Assembly: GCF_030271515.1 (NCBI RefSeq)
Contig: NZ_JASCXI010000005.1
Span: 186,001 to 250,000, forward strand
Reading direction: 5' to 3'
DNA length: 64,000 bases
From: Erythrobacter oryzae
GTDB lineage: Bacteria > Pseudomonadota > Alphaproteobacteria > Sphingomonadales > Sphingomonadaceae
The position numbers and the translations under genes are program-made. Below the pieces are notes generated by a model, which saw nothing but the letters and a program-made list of their open reading frames with translations, made no database searches and had not been told where the DNA came from. Of the stretch, positions 18,507 through 25,855 are shown in pieces; position 1 is the first letter of the stretch, and each line of letters opens with the position of its first letter.

Positions 18507-18861
18507 GCTTGATCACCTCCCACGCAAGGCGCGAGGGGTTGCCGCCTTCGCGCCGCACCTCGTTGTCGATGCAGCGCTCGCGGAACGAGCGGGTGTCGGC
18601 CGCGCTGCCGCGCACCTGCCGGTCGAGGTCGATGACGTCCTGAAGCTCCTGCCGGGTAAGGTCGCCCACCGCGCGGCGCCCGTCGCGCAGCGCCAGCAGA
18701 TTGTCGCGGGCGCGGGCAAAGCGGTCGAAGCCGGGGAGCGCTTCGGGTGGCACCTGCGCCTGCGGTTCGGGGGCGGTGCGGGCCTTGACCTGCCCCTGCA
18801 CCTGAGCCTGGACCGGAAGAGCCGAAGCCACCATCGCCGCGAGTGTAACCAGCTTCCGCAT
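18490..18861 (-). CDS. Small secreted protein of unknown function
   Basis: I do not recognise this family. The 123-residue protein has a Sec signal peptide (MRKLVTLAAMVASALPVQAQ, cleavage after AQA) and a charged helical mature part with FDRFARARDNLLALRDG and LTRQELQDVIDLDRQVRG. Two cysteines near the end (RERCIDNE, KLKCRD) could form a disulfide. ATG 18861 is chosen because AGGAGA lies 7 bases upstream; ATG 18867 is in frame. It is the last gene of the HxlR-linked operon, its start overlapping the reductase stop by one base (TGATG). Confidence 0.7.
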   Translation of the reverse strand: MRKLVTLAAMVASALPVQAQVQGQVKARTAPEPQAQVPPEALPGFDRFARARDNLLALRDGRRAVGDLTRQELQDVIDLDRQVRGSAADTRSFRERCIDNEVRREGGNPSRLAWEVIKLKCRD

Positions 18862-19541
18862 CACCATTCTCCTCGCGCCATCGCCTCCTGCCGTGCCGCC
18901 TCGCGCGCGCTGTCCATCGGCGGGGGCGAGGCCTCGGCCATGGAGGGCAGGGGGCCTCTTTGTTCAAAGGTGACGATGAGCGTGCCCTGAACGCTTGCGC
19001 GGCTCTCGACCAGCGCCAGCAGGCCGGGCGCGGTGCCATCGCCGAACAGCCGCTTGCCCGGGCCGAGGACGAGCGGGAAGATCATCAGCGTCAGCCGGTC
19101 GATCAGCCCGGCGGCGAGCAGCTGCGGGTAGAGCGTGCTCGATCCCTGGATCACCAGATCGGGCCCCTCGGTCTGCTTGAGGGCGGCGACCGCGTCGATG
19201 CTGCCGAGCTGCTCGCTGTTCGCCCAGTCGAGCTGCGGGTTGCCGCGCGAGAGGACATATTTCCGGCAGGCGGAGAAGGCGCGGGCCATGTCGCCGCCAT
19301 TGGGATCGTCGGGATCGACATAGGGCCAGTAGCCCGCGAAAATGTCGTAGGTGCGCCGCCCGAGCAGCAGGTCGTAGTCGCGCCCGAACAGGCGGTCGAT
19401 CTCCTCGCCCACCGCGGGATCCCACAGGCCGAACACCCAGCCCCCCGAGGCAAAGCCGCCGGTGGTGTCCTCCTGCACGCCCCCCGGGCCCTGGATCACC
19501 CCGTCGAGCGAGACGAAGGCGGCGGCGTGGATCTTGCGCAT
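18861..19541 (-). CDS. Dihydrofolate reductase-family (RibD C-terminal domain) protein
   Basis: Stand-alone RibD C-terminal/DHFR-fold reductase, a family often linked to nucleotide-like or xenobiotic reduction; substrate unknown. The 226-residue protein begins MRKIHAAAFVSLDGVIQGPG, the usual opening, with LLLGRRTYDIFAGYWPYVDP (the GRxTY motif), KYVLSRGNPQLDWANSEQLG, DLVIQGSSTLYPQLLAAGLID and MIFPLVLGPGKRLFG. It has a tail of about 45 residues rich in Ala, Pro and Glu beyond the domain. It is coupled to the upstream VOC gene by a one-base overlap (TGATG). Confidence 0.88.
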   Translation of the reverse strand: MRKIHAAAFVSLDGVIQGPGGVQEDTTGGFASGGWVFGLWDPAVGEEIDRLFGRDYDLLLGRRTYDIFAGYWPYVDPDDPNGGDMARAFSACRKYVLSRGNPQLDWANSEQLGSIDAVAALKQTEGPDLVIQGSSTLYPQLLAAGLIDRLTLMIFPLVLGPGKRLFGDGTAPGLLALVESRASVQGTLIVTFEQRGPLPSMAEASPPPMDSAREAARQEAMARGEW

Positions 19542-20020
19542 CAGCCCTCTCCCCGCCGCGCCGCGTCGATCGCGGCGACGTCGATCTTGCCCATCGTCAT
19601 CATCGCGCCGAAGGCCCGCGCGGCTTCCTCGCCGCCCGCCGCGAGCGCTTCGGTGAGGGTGCGCGGCGTGATCTGCCAGTTGAGACCCCAGCGATCCTTG
19701 CACCAGCCGCAGGCGCTCTCCTGCCCGCCATTGCCGACGATCGCGTCCCAGTAGCGGTCGGTCTCGGCCTGGTCCTCGGTCATCACCTGGAAGCTGAAGG
19801 CCTCGGTGTGCGGGAAGATCGGGCCGCCGTTGAGGCCGAGGCAGGGGATGCCGAGCACGGTGAACTGCACGGTCAGCACGTCGCCCGCCTTGCCCGAGGG
19901 GAAATCGGTGGGCGCGCGGTGGACGGTATTGACATGGCTGTCGGGGAAGGTTTCGGCATAGAAGCGTGCAGCCTCTTCCGCCGTGCCGTCATACCACAGG
20001 CAGATGGTGTTCTTGTGCAT
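19541..20020 (-). CDS. VOC-family PhnB-like protein
   Basis: Single-module vicinal-oxygen-chelate-fold protein of 159 residues in the PhnB (3-demethylubiquinone methyltransferase-like) group. The sequence ICLWYDGTAEEAARFYAETF, LTVQFTVLGIPCLGLNGGP, TEAFSFQVMTEDQAETDRYW and CGWCKDRWGLNWQITPRTL is typical. No enzymatic activity can be assigned; many members are uncharacterised. The ATG start at 20020 gives the family N-terminus MHKNTICLWYD. It lies 14 bases after the preceding VOC gene and overlaps the reductase start by one base. Confidence 0.88.
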   Translation of the reverse strand: MHKNTICLWYDGTAEEAARFYAETFPDSHVNTVHRAPTDFPSGKAGDVLTVQFTVLGIPCLGLNGGPIFPHTEAFSFQVMTEDQAETDRYWDAIVGNGGQESACGWCKDRWGLNWQITPRTLTEALAAGGEEAARAFGAMMTMGKIDVAAIDAARRGEG

Positions 20021-20034
20021 TGCTCTCCCCCTCC

Positions 20035-20820
20035 TCAGGCCCGCCGCGGGCCGACCATTCCGAAAATCGCACCCGACGGATCGCGCGCCGAGGCCGAGAA
20101 ATCGCCGCCCGGGATTTCGTCCGGCCCTTGCAGCAGGGTGCCGCCGCTCTCTCTCACACGGCTGGCGGCGGCATCGATGTCGGGCACTGCGAAATAGAAC
20201 GTCCAGCCATTCGCCTTGCCGCTGTTGCCGACCGGCATGATCGCCCCGATCATCCGTTCGCCGCGGTTCAGGAAGCGGTAGTCGCCCAGTTCCCCCATCG
20301 GCATTTCGCCCTCCTGCCGCCAGCCGAACAGACCGCAGTAGAACCCCTGCGTCCCGTCCTGATCGCGGGCTGCCAGCTCGTTCCAGACGAAGGTGCCCGA
20401 GGCAGGCGGCGGGGCGTCATATTCCATCAGGTAGATCGGCACGCCTTCGGGATCGGCGGCGAGGGCGCAGCGCCCCATGCCGGGGATGGCGAGGTCGTCC
20501 ATCAGGATCTGCCCGCCCCGGCGGTGCAGATTCTCGCTGGCCGCGCCGAGCCCATCGACCGCGACATAGCCCGCCCAGACGGGCCGCGCGCCGCCCGCCA
20601 GCATAGCCTGATCGAGGCCGAGCATCCCGCCGATCGCGGTGTCACCGGCAAGGATCACGCTGTAGCTGCGTCCGCCAACCGCCCCCTGATCGAAGCGCCA
20701 ACCGAACACCTGCGCGTAAAACGCCTGTGCGCCCGCCGGATCATCGGTCATCAGCTCGTGCCAGGTGAAATCGCCCGCAGTCGCCGTGCCCGGCGCAGGC
20801 GCTTCTGCCGCCGCGCTCAT
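20035..20820 (-). CDS. Two-module VOC-family protein
   Basis: Protein of 261 residues made of two glyoxalase/bleomycin-resistance-type modules. Each begins with a similar pattern: FTWHELMTDDPAGAQAFYAQVFGW near residue 18 and FVWNELAARDQDGTQGFYCGLFGW near residue 143, so the two halves arose by duplication. This arrangement resembles the CFP-30B-like or hydroxylase-type VOC proteins. No function can be assigned. Its start overlaps the DUF1428 stop by four bases (ATGA), giving strong coupling. Confidence 0.86.
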   Translation of the reverse strand: MSAAAEAPAPGTATAGDFTWHELMTDDPAGAQAFYAQVFGWRFDQGAVGGRSYSVILAGDTAIGGMLGLDQAMLAGGARPVWAGYVAVDGLGAASENLHRRGGQILMDDLAIPGMGRCALAADPEGVPIYLMEYDAPPPASGTFVWNELAARDQDGTQGFYCGLFGWRQEGEMPMGELGDYRFLNRGERMIGAIMPVGNSGKANGWTFYFAVPDIDAAASRVRESGGTLLQGPDEIPGGDFSASARDPSGAIFGMVGPRRA

Positions 20821-21185
20821 CCTGCCATATCCACGACCGGCACATAGCCGCCGAAGATCATGCGCTTGCCGTCGAAGGGCATGGCGTTGGTGGCCTGATC
20901 GATGCGCGGGTCCTTGAAGTCCTCGCTCATCATCTTGGCGAAGACGGCGTCGCGAGTGGCCTTGTCGGGCCATTCGATCCAGCTGAAGCAGACCGATTCC
21001 TCCGCCGTGGCATCGACCGCGCGGCGGAAGTCGGTGACCTTGCCTTCGGGAACGTCGTCCCCCCAGCATTCGACCACGCGCAACGCGCCCAGTTCGATGA
21101 ACAGGCTGTCGGCCTTGGTGGCATGGTCGATGAAGGCCTGGCGGTTTGCCGTCGGCACGGGAATGACGAAACCGTCGATATACAT
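20817..21185 (-). CDS. DUF1428-family protein
   Basis: Small protein (122 residues) of the DUF1428/YbaA-like family with a ferredoxin-like alpha+beta fold; function unknown. Typical segments are MYIDGFVIPVPTANRQAFID, LRVVECWGDDVPEGKVTDF, VCFSWIEWPDKATRDAV and DGKRMIFGGYVPVVD. A strong ribosome-binding site (GAGGAGGA) precedes ATG 21185. It is the first gene of a five-gene minus-strand operon and is divergent from the HxlR regulator, 79 bases away. Confidence 0.9.
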   Translation of the reverse strand: MYIDGFVIPVPTANRQAFIDHATKADSLFIELGALRVVECWGDDVPEGKVTDFRRAVDATAEESVCFSWIEWPDKATRDAVFAKMMSEDFKDPRIDQATNAMPFDGKRMIFGGYVPVVDMAG

Positions 21186-21248
21186 GGTGTTTTCCTCCTC
21201 TCGTGTCGCTCTTGGCGACTCGCTCCCTTGCGTCTTGTCGAGCCGAGA

Positions 21249-21289
21249 GTTACTTTCGTCAACGATGAAGTCACCAAAAGTAACCAAAA
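21249..21289. promoter_or_regulatory. Operator-like repeats overlapping the hxlR start
   Basis: An inverted repeat GTTACTTT (21249-21256) / AAAGTAAC (21277-21284) brackets the ATG at 21265. Its right arm is embedded in a perfect-length tandem repeat GTCACCAAAA GTAACCAAAA (21270-21289) that differs at one position. The location, between two divergent genes and over the regulator's own start, suggests autoregulatory binding of the HxlR protein. The role is inferred. Confidence 0.55.
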
Positions 21290-21981
21290 ACGGGACGAGC
21301 CGAGTTTCCGCCGCCGCGACAGGGCACGGGCGCTGGTACAACGACGCCTGCGGCACCGCCTTCGGGCTCGAGGTCATCGGCGAGCGCTGGGCCTTGCTGG
21401 TGGTGCGCGAGTTGATGCTGGGCGCGCGGCGGTTCTCCGACCTGCGCGTCGCGCTCCCGGGCATTTCGGCCAAGGTGCTGACCGAGCGGCTGGCCGCGCT
21501 CGAGGCCTCGGGCGTGGTCGTGCGCCGGATGCTGCCGCCGCCGGGCAAGGCGCAAGTCTATGCGCTGACGCCCTGGGGCCTCGCCGCCGAGCCGTTGATC
21601 CAGGAGTTCGGCCGCTGGGCGGCGCAATCGACCGCCCACGATCCGCGCCTGCCGCTCTCGGCGGTTTCGCTGATGCTCTCGATGCGCACCATGCTCGACC
21701 GCGAGGCCTGCGCTGCCTTCATGGGCCGCATCGGCTTTGTGATCGACGAGGAGAGCTTCGTCGCCGAGCCGCAGGGCCGCGAACTGCCGATCCGGCGCGG
21801 CGATCCCGATGGCGCCGATGCGGTGTTCCACGCACCCTCCGCCGACGTGATCGCTGCAGGCGTCTATGCCGGTGTGCCGTGGGAAGAGCTCGAGGCAGGC
21901 GCAGGCCTCGCCATCACCGGCGATCGCGCGCGGGCGCTCGCTTTCGTAGCGATGTTCTCGCTGCCTCCTCCGCTCGCCTGA
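21265..21981 (+). CDS. HxlR-family winged-helix transcriptional regulator
   Basis: Regulator of 238 residues. The HxlR winged helix is in the first half: YNDACGTAFGLEVIGERWALLVVRELMLG, then RRFSDLRVALPGISAKVLTERLAALEASGVV and a wing with RRMLPPPGKAQVYALTPWG. The extra C-terminal half, about 110 residues, resembles the SCP2-like or sensor extension seen in long HxlR proteins (DREACAAFMGRIGFVIDEES). ATG 21265 is the only start consistent with the domain. It is divergent from the DUF1428-VOC-reductase operon, which it probably controls. Confidence 0.88.
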   Translation: MKSPKVTKNGTSRVSAAATGHGRWYNDACGTAFGLEVIGERWALLVVRELMLGARRFSDLRVALPGISAKVLTERLAALEASGVVVRRMLPPPGKAQVYALTPWGLAAEPLIQEFGRWAAQSTAHDPRLPLSAVSLMLSMRTMLDREACAAFMGRIGFVIDEESFVAEPQGRELPIRRGDPDGADAVFHAPSADVIAAGVYAGVPWEELEAGAGLAITGDRARALAFVAMFSLPPPLA

Positions 21982-22167
21982 CGCGCACAGCCCGGCCATC
22001 GCACCTCTCCCGCGCCGATAGATGGCCGCGCAGCTGTTGCATCCTCTACAACATAGGTGAGGGCGCATTCTCCCGAGCCTGTCAGGCAGTCACCTGTCGA
22101 AGCCAAGCGGCACCCGGCCAGCCAATGGCCGCGTGCGCGCGACGCCTCTCTCGGCAAGGAGACAATA

Positions 22168-22437
22168 ATGAACCTTATCCTGATCATCATCGTCGGTGGC
22201 ATTCTGGGCTGGCTTGCCAGCATGGTGATGCGCACCGATGGCCAGCAAGGCATCTTCCTCAACATCGTCGTCGGCGTGGTCGGCGCACTTGTTGCCGGCT
22301 TCCTCATCAACCCGCTGATCGGCGGCGGGAACATCACTGCGGGCGATTTTTCGATCAGCGCGCTGGTCGTCTCGTTCCTCGGCGCGCTGGTGCTGCTGGC
22401 GATCGTCAACCTGTTCCGCCGCGGTTCGGTCCGCTAA
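22168..22437 (+). CDS. GlsB/YeaQ/YmgE-family stress-response membrane protein
   Basis: Small integral membrane protein of 89 residues with three hydrophobic helices: LILIIIVGGILGWLASMVM, IFLNIVVGVVGALVAGFLI and ISALVVSFLGALVLLAIVNLF. The family is known as transglycosylase-associated or general-stress proteins (GlsB, YeaQ), usually induced by osmotic or acid stress. AAGGAGA upstream of ATG 22168 fixes the start. A small lipoprotein gene follows 17 bases later, and a terminator follows both, so they form a two-gene operon. Upstream at about 22034-22050 is a short inverted repeat GTTG/CAAC that may be part of the promoter. Confidence 0.9.
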   Translation: MNLILIIIVGGILGWLASMVMRTDGQQGIFLNIVVGVVGALVAGFLINPLIGGGNITAGDFSISALVVSFLGALVLLAIVNLFRRGSVR

Positions 22438-22454
22438 GGCTTGGAGTGCATAGA

Positions 22455-22751
22455 ATGAAGAAAATCAACATCTTCGCCGCCGCAATCGCGCTCGCCGGTG
22501 CGAGCCTTGCCGGCTGCGACAGCCCGGCCGAAAATCAGGCCGAAGACACCGCCGACGCGATCGAAGCGCAGGCCGAAGCCACCGCCGATGCGATGGAAGA
22601 GCAGGCCGACGCGCTCGACCAGACCACCGACGGGGTCGATTCCGCCGCCGAGCAGAACCTCGAGAACAAGGCCGATGCCGTGCGCGAGAACGCCGAAGCC
22701 AAGGCCGAACAGGTCGAGGAAAATGCCGAGAAGGCGACACCGCCGCAATAA
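22455..22751 (+). CDS. Small Ala/Glu-rich coiled-coil lipoprotein
   Basis: Lipoprotein of 98 residues: signal peptide MKKINIFAAAIALAGASLAGC with lipobox LAGC. The mature part is a highly charged, Ala/Glu/Asp-rich helix built of short repeats such as ADAIEAQAEATADAMEEQAD and ENKADAVRENAEAKAEQVEE, with near-heptad spacing, so a coiled coil lying along the envelope is likely. It is co-transcribed with the GlsB-like gene. Proteins of this type are common in sphingomonads but have no known function. Confidence 0.78.
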   Translation: MKKINIFAAAIALAGASLAGCDSPAENQAEDTADAIEAQAEATADAMEEQADALDQTTDGVDSAAEQNLENKADAVRENAEAKAEQVEENAEKATPPQ

Positions 22752-22809
22752 GGCCGTGAGACTGTCGGGCGACGCGGGTTTCGAGGCACACGTCCCGCGC
22801 CGCCCCCAT

Positions 22810-22849
22810 GCGGGCTCGCTTCCATCCGGGAGCGGGCCCGCAGCTTTTT
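22810..22849 (+). terminator. Rho-independent terminator after the lipoprotein gene
   Basis: Stem GCGGGCTCGCT (22810-22820) / AGCGGGCCCGC (22831-22841) with one G-T mismatch, a 10-base loop, then AGC and a run of five T on the plus strand. It closes the glsB-like and lipoprotein operon, ahead of the convergent sigma-factor gene. Confidence 0.75.
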
Positions 22850-22864
22850 CAGGCCTCGGGCTTT

Positions 22865-23407
22865 TCAGGCTTCCGGCAGCGCCTCGCCGCTGGCGATGAT
22901 CTGGCGCATCGCCGCGCGCCCGCGGTTGATCCGGCTCTTGACCGTGCCGAGCTTGCAATCGGCGACTTCGGCCGCCTCCTCGTAGCTCAGCCCCGCGCCC
23001 GCGATCAGCATCAGCATCTCGCGCTGGCCGTCGGGCAATTGTCGCAAGGCGCCCTCGAGATCGGCGACGTGGATGCGCTCTTCCTGATCGGGGGCCTGCA
23101 CCAGCAGCCGCTCGGCCGCCTCGGGCTCCCATGCGACCAGCCGGCCTTGCTTCCTCACCGCGTTGTAGAACTGGTTGCGCAGGATCGTGAACAGCCACGG
23201 ACGGAACTTGCTGCCCGGCAGGAAGGTATGGCGCGAGGACCAGGCGCGGACCATCGTCTCCTGCACCAGATCGTCGGCCATCGCCATGTCGCGCTGGCGG
23301 CACAGCGAGCGCGCGAAATTGCGCAGCGCGGGGAGCGAGGCGGTCATCTCGTCGGTGAAACAGGGCGGCGGCTGTTTTGAGGCGGTCTCGCAGGCTGGTT
23401 TGGGCAT
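22865..23407 (-). CDS. ECF RNA polymerase sigma factor (EcfG/ECF15-like)
   Basis: Extracytoplasmic-function sigma factor of 180 residues. Region sigma2 is LPALRNFARSLCRQRDMAMAD and DDLVQETMVRAWSSRHTF then FRPWLFTILRNQFYNAVRK; region sigma4 is LPDGQREMLMLIAGAGLSYEEAAEVA with the HTH ending KLGTVKSRINRGRAAMRQII. It resembles the EcfG group that runs the alphaproteobacterial general stress response, but no nepR or phyR gene is adjacent, so it may be a paralogue. ATG 23407 follows an AAGG sequence; ATG 23347 is an alternative. It is surrounded by stress-type genes. Confidence 0.87.
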   Translation of the reverse strand: MPKPACETASKQPPPCFTDEMTASLPALRNFARSLCRQRDMAMADDLVQETMVRAWSSRHTFLPGSKFRPWLFTILRNQFYNAVRKQGRLVAWEPEAAERLLVQAPDQEERIHVADLEGALRQLPDGQREMLMLIAGAGLSYEEAAEVADCKLGTVKSRINRGRAAMRQIIASGEALPEA

Positions 23408-23616
23408 CGCACCTTGTCCTTCGTGTCCCTCCCCCGGCACCGTTGTCGGCGACCTCGGCGGCGGGTTCCCTAAACTCGGCAAGGATTTGGCCGCGGCCTC
23501 GCGCGCCGGGGGCGGGCTAATCGGGGTCACTGGCCTATGTAAATTCATCCCCCGCCCCGCTGGCCTAGACCCTTGCGCGAACCGGCCCGAAGGGGCGCCG
23601 AAGGGAAGGAATACTG

Positions 23617-24219
23617 ATGCGACTGGCACTGACGATGGCCGCGAGCCTGCTGGCTCTGACCGCCTGCGACGGGCGCGACACGCCGGATGCGTCCGCCACG
23701 GCGGACATGATGGCGAACAGCCAGGCCGACGCCGACGGGGCCTTTGCCGAGACGCCGCCTGCCGCGCAGGAATTCGCCCAGACCGTGGCGATGTCGGACA
23801 TGTACGAGCTTGCCGCCGCACGCCTCGCGATGAAGCGCGCCGAAGGTACGCCGACCCGCGAATTCGCGCAGATGATGATCACCGATCACACCGGCTCCTC
23901 GCGGGCGCTGAAGGATGCGGTCGCGGCCTCGGGCCAGACGCTGGCGATGCCCGACAAGCTCGATGCCGAGCATCAGGCGCAGGTCGATATTCTCGAGAGC
24001 CTCAGCGGCGCCGATTTCGACCGCGAATATATCAGCCAGCAGACCGCCGCGCACCGCAAGGCGCTGACCCTGCTCAAGGCCTATGGCGGTGCGGGCGACA
24101 ATGCCGAGCTGCGCCAGTTCGCGCAAAGCACGATCCCGACGATCCAGAAACACGCCGACTGGCTCGACAAGAATTCGCCGATCCCCGGCGCGGCGATGGA
24201 TGCGACGCCCGCGCCCTAG
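23617..24219 (+). CDS. DUF4142-family lipoprotein
   Basis: Envelope protein of 200 residues with a lipoprotein signal (MRLALTMAASLLALTAC, lipobox LTAC). The DUF4142 domain spans about residues 50-180: AAQEFAQTVAMSDMYELAAA, REFAQMMITDHTGSSRALKD (with the conserved FAxxMxxDH pattern), DREYISQQTAAHRKALTLL and ELRQFAQSTIPTIQKHADWL. The fold is a ferritin-like four-helix bundle; the function is unknown, though members are often found near stress genes. AAGGGAAGGA precedes ATG 23617. A strong bidirectional terminator follows. Confidence 0.9.
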   Translation: MRLALTMAASLLALTACDGRDTPDASATADMMANSQADADGAFAETPPAAQEFAQTVAMSDMYELAAARLAMKRAEGTPTREFAQMMITDHTGSSRALKDAVAASGQTLAMPDKLDAEHQAQVDILESLSGADFDREYISQQTAAHRKALTLLKAYGGAGDNAELRQFAQSTIPTIQKHADWLDKNSPIPGAAMDATPAP

Positions 24220-24234
24220 GCTGTCTCCTCAAGC

Positions 24235-24275
24235 AAAAGCCCCCGCGCGGACGCCCTGTCCGCGCGGGGGCTTTT
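24235..24275. terminator. Bidirectional rho-independent terminator
   Basis: Perfect 18-base stem (AAAAGCCCCCGCGCGGAC and its reverse complement) with a 5-base loop and A/T runs on both sides. It lies between the plus-strand DUF4142 gene and the minus-strand otsA gene and can stop transcription from both. Confidence 0.9.
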
Positions 24276-24284
24276 CTTTGCGTG

Positions 24285-25745
24285 TCAGCGCTTGGCGCCG
24301 GCCGCTTCCCGGAGATCGGCGACGTTGCTGTGCGCCAGTGCGGCCTCCGGCTCCTCGGCGAGCGCCGCCATGAAAGTCTCGGACCACCAGCGCACATCCC
24401 GCCGGGTGATGGTCTCGAGCATCGCCCGGTGCCGCTCCTGCCGTTCGGCGAGCGGCATGGCGAGCGCGCGGGCAATCCCTTCGGCCATGTCCTCGATCGC
24501 ATGCGGATTGACCAGCACCGCCTGCGGCAGTTGCGCTGCGGCCCCGGCGAAGCGCGACAGCACCAGCACCCCCGGATCGGCCGGGTCCTGCGCGACGACA
24601 TATTCCTTGGCGACGAGGTTCATCCCGTCGCGCAAGGGGGTGACGAGGCCGACCCGCGCCGCGCGGTAGATGCCGAACAGCTCGTCGCGCGAATAGCCCT
24701 GGTTGACGTAGCGGATCGGCACCCAGTCGATCGAGGAATAGGCCCCGTTGATGCGGCCCGACAGCGCGTCGAGCTCCTCGCGGATCTGGCGGTAGCTCGC
24801 CACGTCCCCGCGCGAGGGCGGGGCGATCTGGAGCAGGCTGACCTTCTCGTGCAGCTCGGGGTGATCGGCGAGCAGCAGCTCGTAGGCGGCAAAGCGCTCG
24901 GCGAGGCCCTTGGAATAGTCGAGCCGGTCGACGCCGACGATCATGTCGCGCCCGACCGCGCTCACCACCAGCCGGGTCTCGGCCTGCCTGGCGGCGATCG
25001 AATGCACCGCGCCCGCGAAATCGGCGACGTCGAGGCCGATCGGGCAGACCAGTAACCGCGTCAGCCGCTCGCCGAGGCGCAGCGTTTCCCCCTCGAGCGT
25101 CGCCTCGAACTGGACGGTCGCATAGTCGATGAAGGCCTGCCGCCATTCCTCCGACTGGAAGCCGATCACGTCGTAATCGAGCATGCCGCGCGCGAGCTCG
25201 CGGTGGCCGGGGAGCGACATCAGCAGGCTCGGCGGAGGCCAGGGAATGTGGAGGAAGAAGCCGATGCGGTTCTCGAACCCGCGCTTCCGCAAGTGGCTGC
25301 CGAGCGGCATGAGGTGGTAGTCGTGCACCCAGATCAGGTCGTCGGGCGCAATCAGCGGGCTGAAGGTGTCGGCAAAGCGCTCGTTCACCCGCGCATAGCC
25401 GCCGGCAAAGTCGCGCGCGATCTCGGTCAGGTCGAGCCGGTAGTGGAACAGCGGCCACAAGGTGCGGTTGGCAAAGCCGTTGTAATATTCCTCGATATCC
25501 TGCGCTTCGAGGTCGATCGTCGCGGTCGCGACCCCGTCGGCGCGCTGGAAGGCGATCTGGCCGGTGAATTCCCCGGTCTGCTTGCCCGACCAGCCGAACC
25601 AGATGCCATTGCTCTGCCGCAGAGCGGCGGCGAGGGCGACCGCAAGGCCGCCGCGGTTGGCGTTGTCGACTCCGGTCTCGACCTGGACCCGGTTCGAAAC
25701 CGCGATCAGGCGCGGGGTGTGGGCTTGCGTTTGCGTGTGGGGCAT
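24285..25745 (-). CDS. otsA: Trehalose-6-phosphate synthase
   Basis: GT20 glycosyltransferase joining UDP-glucose and glucose 6-phosphate to trehalose 6-phosphate, an osmoprotectant precursor. The 486-residue protein has the family hallmarks in order: LIAVSNRVQ, NRGGLAVAL, WFGWSG, WVHDYHLMPLGSHLR, FLHIPWPP, VDRLDYSKGL (phosphate and UDP-glucose contacts) and VGLVTPLRDGMNLVAKEYV. ATG 25745 gives a short leader before the conserved start. It is third in a minus-strand group after the antiporter and otsB, but a 110-base gap holding a long palindrome separates it from otsB, so it may be partly uncoupled. Confidence 0.95.
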   Translation of the reverse strand: MPHTQTQAHTPRLIAVSNRVQVETGVDNANRGGLAVALAAALRQSNGIWFGWSGKQTGEFTGQIAFQRADGVATATIDLEAQDIEEYYNGFANRTLWPLFHYRLDLTEIARDFAGGYARVNERFADTFSPLIAPDDLIWVHDYHLMPLGSHLRKRGFENRIGFFLHIPWPPPSLLMSLPGHRELARGMLDYDVIGFQSEEWRQAFIDYATVQFEATLEGETLRLGERLTRLLVCPIGLDVADFAGAVHSIAARQAETRLVVSAVGRDMIVGVDRLDYSKGLAERFAAYELLLADHPELHEKVSLLQIAPPSRGDVASYRQIREELDALSGRINGAYSSIDWVPIRYVNQGYSRDELFGIYRAARVGLVTPLRDGMNLVAKEYVVAQDPADPGVLVLSRFAGAAAQLPQAVLVNPHAIEDMAEGIARALAMPLAERQERHRAMLETITRRDVRWWSETFMAALAEEPEAALAHSNVADLREAAGAKR

Positions 25746-25793
25746 GGGTGCCCTTTGGTTGCGGCCGCCGGGCCGGAGGGGGTGCGCGCCGGA

Positions 25794-25830
25794 GCGAAGG
25801 CTTCGCCCCCGGCGCCGGGGGTGCCTTCGC
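25794..25830. repeat. Long palindrome between otsB and otsA
   Basis: Inverted repeat with outer arms GCGAAGGC (25794-25801) and GCCTTCGC (25823-25830) and an inner GCCCCCGGC/GCCGGGGGT stem, so nearly the whole 37 bases can fold. It has no T-run on the minus strand directly after it. It could be an mRNA-stabilising or processing hairpin, or an attenuator, within the otsB-otsA transcript. Confidence 0.6.
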
Positions 25831-25855
25831 CCATGGGGCGCGGGCAAAAAACCGC

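Noticed and set aside
22865..23407. Calling the sigma factor the master general-stress EcfG
   Set aside because: The neighbouring nepR and phyR genes that define the master locus are absent, so only a group-level call is made.
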